This document shows positions 8,902 through 17,920 of a stretch of 47,168 nt of DNA, in pieces; position 1 is the first letter of the stretch; each line of letters starts with the position of its first letter. Source of the stretch: Treponema sp. UBA4307 (GTDB lineage Bacteria > Spirochaetota > Spirochaetia > Treponematales > Treponemataceae); contig DGUP01000007.1 of the NCBI GenBank assembly GCA_002394685.1, positions 1-47,168 on the forward strand, given 5' to 3'. The position numbers and the translations under genes were made by a program. The notes under the pieces were generated by a model. It saw nothing but the letters and a program-made list of their open reading frames with translations. It did no database searches and was not told the DNA's origin.

Positions 8902-9582
8902 TTACTCTGCACTTACTGAAGGTTTAAGATCAATCAGGCGGCTCTTTGCAAGAAGATTCCAGTTATCAGAAGAATAATCGTTTACAATTGTCTCATATGC
9001 AGCAATTGCTCCATCCTTATCTCCTAAAGCTTCCTTTACGCGGCCAAGATTAAAATATGCGTGAGCCTTCATTTCATAGTCAGAATCAATTGCTTTCTGA
9101 TAGAATTCAGCAGCCTTTTCATTATTTCCACATTCTTCATATGCAGCAGCAGCATTATATGCATTTAAGCCTGTTGTATATGTTGATTTCTTTGAAAGAA
9201 GATATGCTTTTTCGAATGACTGTGCAGCAGCAGCATAATCTGCTTTCTGCCACTGAATTGAAGCAAGAAGCATATTTGCACGAACGCCAGTAATTCCCTT
9301 CTTTGAAACAAAAGCTTTAAGATCTTCAATTGCCTTGTCCTGCTGAGCTGAAAGGTCAGAATTTTCTGTACCTGAAATATATGAGTATTCAATTGCATCA
9401 ATTGCAGACAGTTCTTTTTTGCTTGAAGAAGAAGAAACAACTGAAACAATTGAAACAGCCAGAGCTGCAATTATAATTACCAGTGAAGCAGCCATAATAA
9501 CAAGACGATTATTTAACATAAAGTCACTGATTTTTTCGCTTGTCTTCTTATTTTTTTCATTTGATAAAACTTTATTTGCCAT
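8902..9582 (-). CDS. Membrane-anchored TPR protein (YfgM-like topology)
   Basis: This 226-residue protein has a short charged cytoplasmic N-terminus, one transmembrane helix at about 28-52 ending in a Ser-rich stretch, and a region of TPR-like helices with repeated alanine/tyrosine spacing (KADYAAAAQSFEKAY, NNEKAAEFYQKAI, DKDGAIAAYETIV). Topology and size resemble YfgM-type proteins that associate with the Sec translocon, but this similarity is by shape only. A GGGG-type ribosome binding site lies ~8 nt before the ATG and a good promoter lies upstream. Its partners are unknown. Confidence 0.8.
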   Translation of the reverse strand: MANKVLSNEKNKKTSEKISDFMLNNRLVIMAASLVIIIAALAVSIVSVVSSSSSKKELSAIDAIEYSYISGTENSDLSAQQDKAIEDLKAFVSKKGITGVRANMLLASIQWQKADYAAAAQSFEKAYLLSKKSTYTTGLNAYNAAAAYEECGNNEKAAEFYQKAIDSDYEMKAHAYFNLGRVKEALGDKDGAIAAYETIVNDYSSDNWNLLAKSRLIDLKPSVSAE

Positions 9583-9620
9583 TTTTTTTACCCCAAATTA
9601 ATTCTAAATGAAAGTACTAA

Positions 9621-9649
9621 AATATATATAATAATAAACTATTTGTCAA
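9621..9649 (-). promoter_or_regulatory. Promoter of the TPR/lipoprotein unit
   Basis: TTGACA, 17 nt, TATATT on the minus strand, about 38 nt before the TPR ATG. It separates this unit from the upstream recA-rpsA cluster. Confidence 0.75.
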
Positions 9650-9677
9650 AAGGAGAAGTTTTTACTAAAAATTTTAA

Positions 9678-11234
9678 CTACTTGCGGCTTTTGATATTCA
9701 GTTCATTCATTAATTTTGAAACATATGTTCTCTGGATATCCAGGACTTTAGCAGCCTCGGTTTGATTCCAGTTATTCTGTTCAAGGATTTTGGTAACATA
9801 CTGTTTTTTAAATGCATTAAGCGCAGTTTTTAAGGATTTATCGTCACTTTCTGTATTCGAATCTACAATCTCTGAACTTATGCTTTCTACCACCTGAATA
9901 TTGTCTCTTCCGCTGGCAGGAAGGTAAAGGTTACTTTCCTGAATTTCATCAGAATTACAGAGTATACAGGCTCTTTCTACAGTATTTTCCAGTTCCCGGA
10001 TATTTCCAGGCCAGTAGTAGGCAAAAATTGCATCCCAGGCTCTGGAACTTAATCCTTTGATATTTTTTTTAGTTTCGTAATTAAATTTCTCAAGGAAATA
10101 TTCACACAAAGGCTTTATATCATCCTTTCTTTCCCTTAATGGAGGAATTCTTAAATTCATTACATTAAGGCGGTAATACAAATCACCTCTGAAGGTTCCT
10201 TCATTCACCATCTTTTCCAGATCGCGGTTTGTAGCAGCAACAATTCTTACATCTACAGAAATTGTTTCAGAAGAGCCAACCTTTTCAAACTTTCTCTCCT
10301 GTAAAACCCGCAGCAGTTTAGCCTGCAAATTGAGAGGAAGTTCACCTATTTCATCAAGAAAGAGTGTACCACCGTCAGCAGCCTCGAATCGACCTTTTTG
10401 ATTGGAAACAGCATCCGTAAAGGCGCCTTTTACATGTCCAAACAATTCACTTTCAAGAAGAGTTGGTGAAAGAGCTGCACATGATAAACGTATAAAAGGC
10501 TTTTGGGCACGAAGTGAATTAAGATGAATCTGTTCTGCAAAAAGCTCTTTTCCTACTCCACTTTCACCTGTAATCAAAACAGAAGAATTTGTCTTTGCAA
10601 CCATACCAATAACATTCACAAGTTCTTTTACCGCAGGTGAATTTGCAATAAATGTATGATAATCTTTTCCGTTATTTACAGTTTCCTGAAGGCTGATAAC
10701 CTGATATTTGGTATTAAGATAGTCCTGTGAATTCTCGTAAGCAATTCCAGCTTGATTTCCAATTAATGTAAGAATCTCAAGATCTTCCTGGTCAAAGTTC
10801 ATTTCATCAGCTTTATTAATCAATTCAATAACGCCTATACATTTTCCCCCAACTCTCATTGGGAAAGCCAGCATATTGCGGGTAATATATTTTGTTTTTG
10901 ATTGAACTGAATCATTAAAACGAGTGTCACTGTTTACATCGTTGATGATTTGCGCTTTGTTATTCAGGTATACCCAGCCTGCAATTGAATTAAGAGTTAC
11001 AGGTATTTTTTTTACTTCAGAACTTTTTGGACCTAAAGAGATTGCAAATCGAAGAGTGTCGTCTTCTTTGTGTGCCAAAATTAAAGATGCCGACTCGCAT
11101 TTTACGAGCAGCTTTGCTGATTCCAGAATTGAAACCAGCAATGCATCGGCATCCTTAATATTAGAATTAATATTTGTATTAACCTGAATGAGCGATTTGA
11201 TTTTTTCTATGTCGAAATTATTTGAGTCGCTCAT
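9678..11234 (-). CDS. GAF-AAA+-Fis sigma-54-type transcription activator
   Basis: This 518-residue regulator has a GAF sensor at about 20-170, an AAA+ domain with Walker A GESGVGKE at 223-230 and Walker B LFLDEIGE at 291-298, and a Fis-type helix-turn-helix in the last ~45 residues (NQTEAAKVLDIQRTYVSKL). This is the NifA/NorR-like domain order. There is no receiver domain, so the input should be a ligand or metabolite bound by GAF. The sigma-54 contact loop reads GAFTDA (270-275) rather than the consensus GAFTGA. It begins 10 nt after the S1 stop and is probably co-transcribed with rpsA. I found no clear -24/-12 promoter in the window, so its targets are unknown. Confidence 0.9.
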   Translation of the reverse strand: MSDSNNFDIEKIKSLIQVNTNINSNIKDADALLVSILESAKLLVKCESASLILAHKEDDTLRFAISLGPKSSEVKKIPVTLNSIAGWVYLNNKAQIINDVNSDTRFNDSVQSKTKYITRNMLAFPMRVGGKCIGVIELINKADEMNFDQEDLEILTLIGNQAGIAYENSQDYLNTKYQVISLQETVNNGKDYHTFIANSPAVKELVNVIGMVAKTNSSVLITGESGVGKELFAEQIHLNSLRAQKPFIRLSCAALSPTLLESELFGHVKGAFTDAVSNQKGRFEAADGGTLFLDEIGELPLNLQAKLLRVLQERKFEKVGSSETISVDVRIVAATNRDLEKMVNEGTFRGDLYYRLNVMNLRIPPLRERKDDIKPLCEYFLEKFNYETKKNIKGLSSRAWDAIFAYYWPGNIRELENTVERACILCNSDEIQESNLYLPASGRDNIQVVESISSEIVDSNTESDDKSLKTALNAFKKQYVTKILEQNNWNQTEAAKVLDIQRTYVSKLMNELNIKSRK

Positions 11235-11244
11235 TTTTAGTTAA

Positions 11245-13611
11245 TTAGTTCTCTTCCTGCTGACTTTTGAAACTGTCACCGATTGTATATGCACCATCAT
11301 CATCGTTGCCAGAAGACATATACTGAGAAATTTCAGCTCTAGCCTGAGCCTTCTTGTATTCTCTTACAGAGAATGCAACCTTCTCCTTACCTTCTGTAGC
11401 AACGTCAACTGATACAACATATACGTTAACCTTATCGCCAACATTGTACTTCTTAACAGCTTCCTCGAAAGGAACTTCACGATCATCGCTCAGATTTGAC
11501 TTGTTTACGAGACCTTCGATTCCATTTGGAGCCTTTACAAAGATACCAAAATCAACAATTGATGTTACTTCGCCTTCAAGTGTATCACCAGACTTGTACT
11601 GGCTTGCAAATTCCTTCCAAGGGTTTTCAGAAAGCTGCTTTACACCTACACGAAGTCTATGGTTTTCAGGATCGCATTCAATAATCTGAGCATCGATTTC
11701 CTGATCAACCTTCAGTTCACTTCCAGGGTGCTTAATCTTCTTAGTCCATGAAAGATCATCACCTGCAAGGTAAGCGTCAATTCCTTCTTCAAGCTGTACA
11801 AAGGCACCGCTGTTTGTAATCTTAACAACCTTACCCTTTACCTTTGTTCCCAAAGGATACTTTTCAGCAATTGAATCCCAAGGATTTGCAGTTACCTGCT
11901 TGATACCAAGTGAAACACGGCCGGCCTGAATGTCATAGCCTAATACCATGCATTCAATTTCATCGCCTTCCTTAACCATATCAGAAGCCTTGTTAATCTT
12001 CTTTGTCCAAGAGAATTCTGAAATGTGAGCAAGACCTTCAATACCTTCTTCCAGTTCAATGAAAGCACCGAAATCAGTAAGTTTTGTAACCTTACCCTTT
12101 ACGATGTCATTTACATGGTACTTTTCTTCAAAATGTACCCATGGATCTTCTGTAAAGTGCTTGAGGGAAAGATTAATTCTCTTTCCATCTGGATCAAGGC
12201 GAATAACCTTAAGTTCAATTTCCTGACCCTTCTTTACGAAATCCTTAGGTCTTGTTACGTGACCCCAGCTCATGTCGTTGATATGAAGCAGACCGTCAAA
12301 TCCACCAAGATCGATAAATGCACCGAATGATGTGAATGACTTAACTGTTCCCTTTACAACATCGCCGATTTTTACATTTGCAAAGAATTCATCACGATTC
12401 TTGTTAACTTCTTCTTCTACAAACTTTCTGCGGTTAACAACAACGTTTCTCTTGCCGTTGCTGAAGAGACGTTCGATATAGAAAAGTCCCTTAAGACCGA
12501 GAAGCTTCTTTTCATCTTCTACTTTCTGTGAGTCTGCCTGGCTGATAGGAAGGAAAGCATTAATTCCGCCACCCAGCTGAACCATATATCCGCCCTTTGT
12601 AAGAGAGTGAATTGTTCCCTTAACGGCTGTCTTTTCCTCGAAAGCCTTCTTCACTTCTTCCCAAAGACGCTTTTCATCTGCCTTGAGCTTAGATACAACA
12701 GGTCCATTTTTACCGAACTGATCGATAAGTAAGACTTTGATTACATCGCCAACATTAGGCACTTCATCACCAAATTCTTCCAGAGGAATTTTTCCTTCTG
12801 ACTTACAGTTAACATCAACGAAAACTGTATCTTTTGTGACCTGAACAACAGTACCATCTACATTTGTACCGTTTTCTACTGGTTCCATCTGTTTAAGAGA
12901 TTCTTCCAGTTGGTTCAAAATGCTGTCGGAACCCTGCACAACATTATTTTCAACTTCCTTTTCCATAGTAAACCCTTTTGATTGTAAATTTGACACAATT
13001 ATTGCACAAACATTCTCAATGGTCAAGGTGGAAGTGTCAATATAGACCGCATCTTCAGCGATTTTTAATGCACCTTCCGCCTTATTTTTATCCATCTCAT
13101 CACGTTTTATAATTGCAGCTTTTATTTCTTCAAGACTAAGATCAGATACCCCCTGATCAAAGCGACGCTGTGCCTGAACGTCAATATTTGCATCCAGGTA
13201 GAATTTTGCATCCGCATCAGGAAATACCACAGTAGTTATATCTCTACCTTCACAGACAACATCAATTTTCTTAACAATCTGCCTTAATCTTTCATTTACC
13301 AGATGACGAAGGGGAACAATTGATGAGACCTGAGAAACCAGAGCGTCAACACTGTCCTGGTGCAGCTGATCCTCAACATCCATTCCGTTCAATATAAGAT
13401 GGGCATCTTTACTGTAATCCAGAGTAAGGGTCTTTGCGAATTCAAGCACTTTATCAGGATTATCAATTTTAATACCCTTTTCATTCATTGCCAGTGTAAT
13501 TGCCCGATAAAAACTTCCACTGTTAAGATTTATAATGTTAAACTTTTTTGCTATTTCTCTTGCAATAGTACTTTTACCCGTTCCTGCAGGTCCGTCAATA
13601 GCTATAACCAT
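11245..13611 (-). CDS. cmk-rpsA: Fused cytidylate kinase and ribosomal protein S1
   Basis: This 788-residue fusion has CMP/dCMP kinase at residues 1-~210, with P-loop GPAGTGKST at 7-15 and EGRDITTVVFPDA. S1 follows from ~residue 216 with six OB-fold S1 repeats (for example GTVKSFTSFGAFIDL, GKVTKLTDFGAFIEL, GEVTSIVDFGIFV). CMK phosphorylates CMP; S1 brings mRNA to the ribosome. A similar cmk/rpsA fusion is annotated in Treponema pallidum, so the joining is a lineage trait and not an assembly error. GAGGA precedes the ATG by 5 nt. Met216 begins the S1 half and has its own ribosome-binding-like AAAAGGG, so free S1 of 573 residues could also be made. Confidence 0.93.
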   Translation of the reverse strand: MVIAIDGPAGTGKSTIAREIAKKFNIINLNSGSFYRAITLAMNEKGIKIDNPDKVLEFAKTLTLDYSKDAHLILNGMDVEDQLHQDSVDALVSQVSSIVPLRHLVNERLRQIVKKIDVVCEGRDITTVVFPDADAKFYLDANIDVQAQRRFDQGVSDLSLEEIKAAIIKRDEMDKNKAEGALKIAEDAVYIDTSTLTIENVCAIIVSNLQSKGFTMEKEVENNVVQGSDSILNQLEESLKQMEPVENGTNVDGTVVQVTKDTVFVDVNCKSEGKIPLEEFGDEVPNVGDVIKVLLIDQFGKNGPVVSKLKADEKRLWEEVKKAFEEKTAVKGTIHSLTKGGYMVQLGGGINAFLPISQADSQKVEDEKKLLGLKGLFYIERLFSNGKRNVVVNRRKFVEEEVNKNRDEFFANVKIGDVVKGTVKSFTSFGAFIDLGGFDGLLHINDMSWGHVTRPKDFVKKGQEIELKVIRLDPDGKRINLSLKHFTEDPWVHFEEKYHVNDIVKGKVTKLTDFGAFIELEEGIEGLAHISEFSWTKKINKASDMVKEGDEIECMVLGYDIQAGRVSLGIKQVTANPWDSIAEKYPLGTKVKGKVVKITNSGAFVQLEEGIDAYLAGDDLSWTKKIKHPGSELKVDQEIDAQIIECDPENHRLRVGVKQLSENPWKEFASQYKSGDTLEGEVTSIVDFGIFVKAPNGIEGLVNKSNLSDDREVPFEEAVKKYNVGDKVNVYVVSVDVATEGKEKVAFSVREYKKAQARAEISQYMSSGNDDDGAYTIGDSFKSQQEEN
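12973..12979 (-). promoter_or_regulatory. Internal ribosome binding site at the CMK/S1 junction
   Basis: AAAAGGG on the minus strand lies 6 nt before an in-frame ATG at 12966 (codon 216), exactly at the boundary between the kinase and S1 parts. It could start separate translation of S1. Confidence 0.4.
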
Positions 13612-13636
13612 AAAATTCCTCTATAAACAGATATTT

Positions 13637-14341
13637 CTAATTGTGACAAAGTTTCAGCAGTCCCTGAACTTCTGATGGAGTAAGATTTCGACTTTCTCCT
13701 TTTTTCAAACTGCCAATTTCCACACAGCCGATTCTCACTCGGGTAAGACTCTTGATACCCACATTCATACTTTCGAACACTCTGCGGATTTCCCTGTTTT
13801 TACCTTCAATTAAAACAATTTTTATTTTGTGACTATTTAATTCCCTGGCTTCCTTACAGCGGTAAAAAACATCATCAATTCTAATACCCTTTGTAAAATC
13901 ATCTGCAAGATTTCTTGGCAAAGGGGTTGAACTCTCTACAATGTATTCCTTTTCCAGTTCTGCTGACGGATGAGAAAGTTTTTTAGCGAATTCTCCGTCA
14001 TTTGTGAAAATAATTAAGCCGGTGGAAAACATATCAAGCCGACCCACATTATATAATCTTTCCGTATACTTATCTTTTAAAAGATCAATAGCTACAGGCC
14101 GGTCCCTGTCATCAGAAAGAGAACACAAATATCCTTCAGGCTTATTAAGGAGAACATAACGCATCTGAGTTTCCGGAGTAATAAGGCTTCCGTCAACTTC
14201 AACTTTATCTCCCGAAGTAACTCTTGTACCTAATTCAGTGACAGTCTGTCCGTTAATCTTTACCCTTCCTTCAAGGATAATTGATTCACAGGCACGCCGG
14301 CTTGCAACTCCAGAGTGAGCCATATACTGTTGAAGTCTCAT
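13637..14341 (-). CDS. RsuA/RluB-family pseudouridine synthase
   Basis: From Met at 14341 the protein is 234 residues. It has an S4 RNA-binding domain (MRLQQYMAHSGVASRRACE, then GRVKINGQTV) followed by the pseudouridine synthase core with NVGRLDMFSTGLIIFTNDG, where GRLD carries the catalytic Asp. KNREIRRVFES is the other family signature. It isomerises uridine in rRNA; whether in 23S (RluB/E/F-like) or 16S (RsuA-like) cannot be decided here. The open frame runs back to 14425, but the S4 domain begins at this Met, which lies just after the scpB stop. It is followed after 25 nt by cmk-rpsA. Confidence 0.9.
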   Translation of the reverse strand: MRLQQYMAHSGVASRRACESIILEGRVKINGQTVTELGTRVTSGDKVEVDGSLITPETQMRYVLLNKPEGYLCSLSDDRDRPVAIDLLKDKYTERLYNVGRLDMFSTGLIIFTNDGEFAKKLSHPSAELEKEYIVESSTPLPRNLADDFTKGIRIDDVFYRCKEARELNSHKIKIVLIEGKNREIRRVFESMNVGIKSLTRVRIGCVEIGSLKKGESRNLTPSEVQGLLKLCHN

Positions 14342-14366
14342 TGAATCTTTTTTTTCTGACTGTTCG

Positions 14367-15263
14367 TTAGCGGGCAAGATCAAATACCTCACTATCTTTT
14401 TCTTCAAGCTGAGGCAAATCAGCAAGACTGTTCAGATGGAAGAATTCAAGGAATTCTTTTGTTGTTCCATAAAGAACAGGTTTACCAGGAACATCCTTCT
14501 TGCCTACTTCCTTAATGAAGTTTCTGTCCAGCAGAATGCGCATCATATTATCAACATTTACGTGACGGATACTTTCAATGTCTGCTCTTGAGCACGGCTG
14601 ACTGTATGCGATAATTGATAAAGTCTCTATTGCTGCACGGCTTAAGCGACCTTCATTTCTTTTTCCGTAGCGTTCCTTAACAAGATCAAAATATTCCTTT
14701 TTAGGAACCATGAGCCAGCCGCCAATAATCTTAGAAATTTCAATACCGCTGTCAGGACTTGAATATTTGTCCTTAAGACGTTCAATACATTCGCGAATAA
14801 CGTCTTCAGAGAGTTTTGTAATTTTTGACAATGTTTCTTCTGACTGAGGTTCACTTTCAAGAAATAAAACTGTTTCAAGCAAAGTTGTTTCTTTATCAAG
14901 AGTCAGTGAAGCCCTCTTTTCATCAAGTTCGCTGTCTTCCTGAGCCAAAGCTTCTTTTTCTTCTTTTTCAGCCTGCTCAGTAACTGAATTTTGCTCAGCT
15001 ACTGCCTTCTGTTCAACAGCAGCTTCTTTTTGTTCTTCTGTTTTCTTTTCCAAATCCCTTACAGCTTCATTTTCTTTAAGAGATTTTTCTTCCTCTGTTA
15101 AAGTTGCAGCTTCCTGCTCAACAACCTGGGCAACAGTTGGTATTTTTGGTTCTTTAGATTTTTTTGTTACCGCTTTTACTTCTCCAGAAGTCTCCTGATT
15201 TTCCTTGTTATCAGAAGCTGTTTCATCCATAGGCTGATTTAAGCTGCCTGCTTCTTCCTGCAT
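14367..15263 (-). CDS. scpB: ScpB, condensin accessory protein with a long acidic N-terminus
   Basis: This 298-residue protein's last ~175 residues are a normal ScpB double winged helix (ETVLFLESEPQSEETL, LSRAAIETLSIIAYSQPCSRADIE, KPVLYGTTKEFLEFF). ScpB dimers bind the ScpA kleisin and help the Smc complex organise the chromosome. The first ~115 residues are unusual: a Glu/Lys/Gln/Ala-rich low-complexity region likely to be disordered or coiled coil, with many EQ/EK repeats. The start overlaps scpA by 25 nt, implying coupled translation. The ribosome binding site is weak. Confidence 0.93.
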   Translation of the reverse strand: MQEEAGSLNQPMDETASDNKENQETSGEVKAVTKKSKEPKIPTVAQVVEQEAATLTEEEKSLKENEAVRDLEKKTEEQKEAAVEQKAVAEQNSVTEQAEKEEKEALAQEDSELDEKRASLTLDKETTLLETVLFLESEPQSEETLSKITKLSEDVIRECIERLKDKYSSPDSGIEISKIIGGWLMVPKKEYFDLVKERYGKRNEGRLSRAAIETLSIIAYSQPCSRADIESIRHVNVDNMMRILLDRNFIKEVGKKDVPGKPVLYGTTKEFLEFFHLNSLADLPQLEEKDSEVFDLAR

Positions 15264-16012
15264 ATCTTTATGTCTCCAAACATTTTATTCTGATATATTT
15301 CTGCAAGTTTAATTTTTACTGCTTCAAGAATAGCCATAAAGGCACAGATTACATCAAGTTTATTTCCCTTTCTTGTAATCAAGTCAGTAAACATACACTC
15401 GCCTTTCTTTTCCAGTAAATCCCTCATAAGGGCAATTTTTTCACCAGGAGATACCTCATCCTTTGTGTTAAGGATTTTCTCCTCATTATTAACATTTGTA
15501 AGATTTACAAACATTTTCTGCATATCCTGAAGCAAAGCCCAGGTATCAACTTTTTCCCACTGAGATTCATCATTCTCAAAAGGAAGAAAACGTTCAATTT
15601 TCTTTCTGTCAAAGCTCCATTCACTGGCTTCTTCCTGCTCTTCCATAAGATTGGAAAGTTTCTTAAAGCGCTGATATTCAATCAACTGCTGAACAAGTTC
15701 ATCACGAGGATCTTCTATACTTTCTTCATCGTCATAGTTTACTTCTACAGGCAGAAGCATCTTGCTTTTTATATAAACAAGTTTTGCAGCCCAGGAATAA
15801 AATTCACTTAAATCCTGAAGATTAATTTCTACTGCATAATCCAGATAATCCAGAAACTGATCTGTAATTTCAGCAATAGGGATATCATAAATATTGATTT
15901 TATTTTCCCTTATTAAACTCCATAGTAAATCCAGAGGTCCTTCAAACTGACCTGCAGTAAACTTACGAGTCACTTCTGTTTTTGTCTGAGTTTCTGTTTC
16001 TACCTGTTCCAT
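15239..16012 (-). CDS. scpA: ScpA, kleisin subunit of the Smc complex
   Basis: This 257-residue kleisin starts its conserved region at residue ~20 with QFEGPLDLLWSLIRENKINIYDIPIAEIT and contains YIKSKMLLPVE. The C-terminal winged helix ends near DVICAFMAILEAVKIKLAEIYQ. ScpA bridges the Smc heads. The gene starts 50 nt inside folK and overlaps scpB, a compact arrangement typical of translationally coupled genes. Confidence 0.95.
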   Translation of the reverse strand: MEQVETETQTKTEVTRKFTAGQFEGPLDLLWSLIRENKINIYDIPIAEITDQFLDYLDYAVEINLQDLSEFYSWAAKLVYIKSKMLLPVEVNYDDEESIEDPRDELVQQLIEYQRFKKLSNLMEEQEEASEWSFDRKKIERFLPFENDESQWEKVDTWALLQDMQKMFVNLTNVNNEEKILNTKDEVSPGEKIALMRDLLEKKGECMFTDLITRKGNKLDVICAFMAILEAVKIKLAEIYQNKMFGDIKICRKKQAA

Positions 16013-16598
16013 AACGATTCCTTAAGGATTTAAAATCAAGACGCCCCGCTTCAAACTCTTCCCTGGTCATACAAAGAGATATCCCCTGATCCCCAAGAAG
16101 ACGCAGACTGTCCTTATAAAATTCCAAATCCTCATTAAAAACATCGGCATTTAAATTTAAAACTTCAACTAATGGTGTTAAAACAAAGGATCTTTCTAAA
16201 AGCCTTTCATGAGGAACAACCAGTTTCTCTTCACAGATCTTGCAATGGCCGAACAGTTCAATGTCCAGATCCAGACTCCTGGGACCATTGCGGATTTCTT
16301 TAGTACGGTCACGACCATACCTGTTTTCAATTTCATGTATATCTCTCAGGAGGTCCATGGCGCTTCCCTTATAATAACCTGAAAGGACCATGTTGTAAAA
16401 GTCCTCCTGGGGATAATAATACATGGGACTTGTAGAATATACCGAAGAATGGGTAACTTTCTCAAGCACCCCTTCTTCAAGTTCAGTAATCGCCCTCATA
16501 AAAATCTGAACAGGCGACAGAGAAACAAGGCTTCCCTGCTCCTGATCAAAATATTCAAAAGCCCTGTTTGAACCTAAACCGATTACTGCGTATGTCAT
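15963..16598 (-). CDS. folK: HPPK, 6-hydroxymethyl-7,8-dihydropterin pyrophosphokinase
   Basis: This 211-residue protein has the HPPK signatures: GLGSN near the start, SSVYSTSPMYYYPQEDFYNMV, and GPRSLDLDIELFG at 105-117 carrying the paired Asp that bind Mg2+. It transfers pyrophosphate from ATP in folate synthesis. The C-terminal ~40 residues extend past the usual HPPK fold and overlap scpA. It begins 5 nt after the recA stop without a clear ribosome binding site, suggesting coupling to recA. No other folate gene is in the window. Confidence 0.92.
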   Translation of the reverse strand: MTYAVIGLGSNRAFEYFDQEQGSLVSLSPVQIFMRAITELEEGVLEKVTHSSVYSTSPMYYYPQEDFYNMVLSGYYKGSAMDLLRDIHEIENRYGRDRTKEIRNGPRSLDLDIELFGHCKICEEKLVVPHERLLERSFVLTPLVEVLNLNADVFNEDLEFYKDSLRLLGDQGISLCMTREEFEAGRLDFKSLRNRYGTGRNRNSDKNRSDS

Positions 16599-16603
16599 AC
16601 TAA

Positions 16604-17920
16604 TCAGAACAATTCTGCTTCAGTAATTGAATCATTTGCAGCTGCCCTTGCCAGAGATTCTGTCTTTGAAGCCTTTGCAGCACTTGTTTTTGGAGCAGCA
16701 GCTTTTGACTCTTCTGTTTTAGGAGCGCTTGCAGAAGGTGCCTGAGGAGCAGCCGCAGCCCCGGAATTTTCTTCCGGCTTTGCATCTGTCTTAAGATTAC
16801 CTAAACCTACTCCCTTTGCACGCATTTCCTTTTCATACTGACGGATCTGTTCTTTGGTTACAACTTCACCTTCCTTAGTATGAAGTACCTGACCAGGGAA
16901 AATCTTTTCACGAAGAGTATCCTCAAGGTCAAGTTTATAGTCAGGATTATTTTCAATAAAGCTGACGGCATTTTCCTTACCCTGTGCAACCTTTTCTTCG
17001 CCCCTTGTATACCAGGCACCTCTTTTATCAATAATTCCATGCTTAACAGCAGAATCAAGAAGGGATGCAGAAGCAGAAATACCCTTACCAAAGTAAATAT
17101 CAAGTTCAACCTTTCTGAATGGAGGCGCAACCTTATTTTTTACAATCTTAACCCTTACCCTGTTACCTAAGGCTTCTTCATCACCCTTTCCGTCAATTGT
17201 TTCAATTCTGCGGATTTCCATACGGATTGTTGAATAGAACTTAAGGGCATTACCTCCGGTAGTTGTTTCCGGATTACCAAACATTACACCAATCTTCATA
17301 CGAATCTGGTTAATGAAAATAATTGTACACTTAGATTTTCCAACAATTGCAGTAAGTTTGCGGAGAGCCTGGGACATAAGACGAGCCTGAAGTCCCATAA
17401 CTGCATCTCCCATTTCTCCTTCAATTTCCTTCTGTGGAGTAAGAGCTGCAACAGAGTCAATTACAATTACATCAACAGCACCTGAACGTACAAGATTTTC
17501 ACAGATTTCAAGGGCCTGCTCACCAGTATCCGGCTGAGATACCCAGAGTTCATCAATATTTACACCAAGATTCTTTGCATAAACAGGATCAAGGGCATGT
17601 TCAGCATCAATAAAGGCTGCAATTCCCCCAAGTTTCTGTGCTTCAGCAACTGCATGCAGGGCCAGAGTTGTTTTACCGGAACTTTCCGGACCATACATTT
17701 CAATAATTCTTCCTCTTGGATATCCACCTACACCAAGCGCTTCATCAAGCAGAATTGAGCCGGAAGGAATAACATCAATCCCAGCTGCATCAGTCTGAGT
17801 TCCAAGTTTCATAAGGGAACCTGTACCAAACTGCTTTTCAATCTGAAGACGGGCTGCTTCAAGAGCCTTTAACTTATCTGCTTTTTCAGCAGCAACTTTT
17901 TCTTCACTAACTTTTGCCAC
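16604..17920 (-). CDS. recA: RecA recombinase with an extended C-terminal tail
   Basis: This 438-residue protein is a full RecA core: Walker A GPESSGKTT at 77-85, VIDSVAALTPQKEIEGEMGD, FINQIRMKIGVMFGNPETTTGGNALKFYSTIRMEIRR. It forms filaments on single-stranded DNA for strand exchange and SOS-type signalling. It starts with GTG, with GGAGG 8 nt upstream. RecA is normally ~350 residues; here the core ends near 365 and ~70 residues rich in Ala, Pro, Ser and Lys follow. No LexA-type operator is evident upstream, and a good promoter is not obvious in the AT-rich leader at 17921-18054. Confidence 0.97.
   Translation of the reverse strand: MAKVSEEKVAAEKADKLKALEAARLQIEKQFGTGSLMKLGTQTDAAGIDVIPSGSILLDEALGVGGYPRGRIIEMYGPESSGKTTLALHAVAEAQKLGGIAAFIDAEHALDPVYAKNLGVNIDELWVSQPDTGEQALEICENLVRSGAVDVIVIDSVAALTPQKEIEGEMGDAVMGLQARLMSQALRKLTAIVGKSKCTIIFINQIRMKIGVMFGNPETTTGGNALKFYSTIRMEIRRIETIDGKGDEEALGNRVRVKIVKNKVAPPFRKVELDIYFGKGISASASLLDSAVKHGIIDKRGAWYTRGEEKVAQGKENAVSFIENNPDYKLDLEDTLREKIFPGQVLHTKEGEVVTKEQIRQYEKEMRAKGVGLGNLKTDAKPEENSGAAAAPQAPSASAPKTEESKAAAPKTSAAKASKTESLARAAANDSITEAELF

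Noticed and set aside
11245..13611. cmk and rpsA fusion as an assembly or sequencing error
   Set aside because: The frame is continuous with both domains complete, and the same fusion is annotated in Treponema pallidum.
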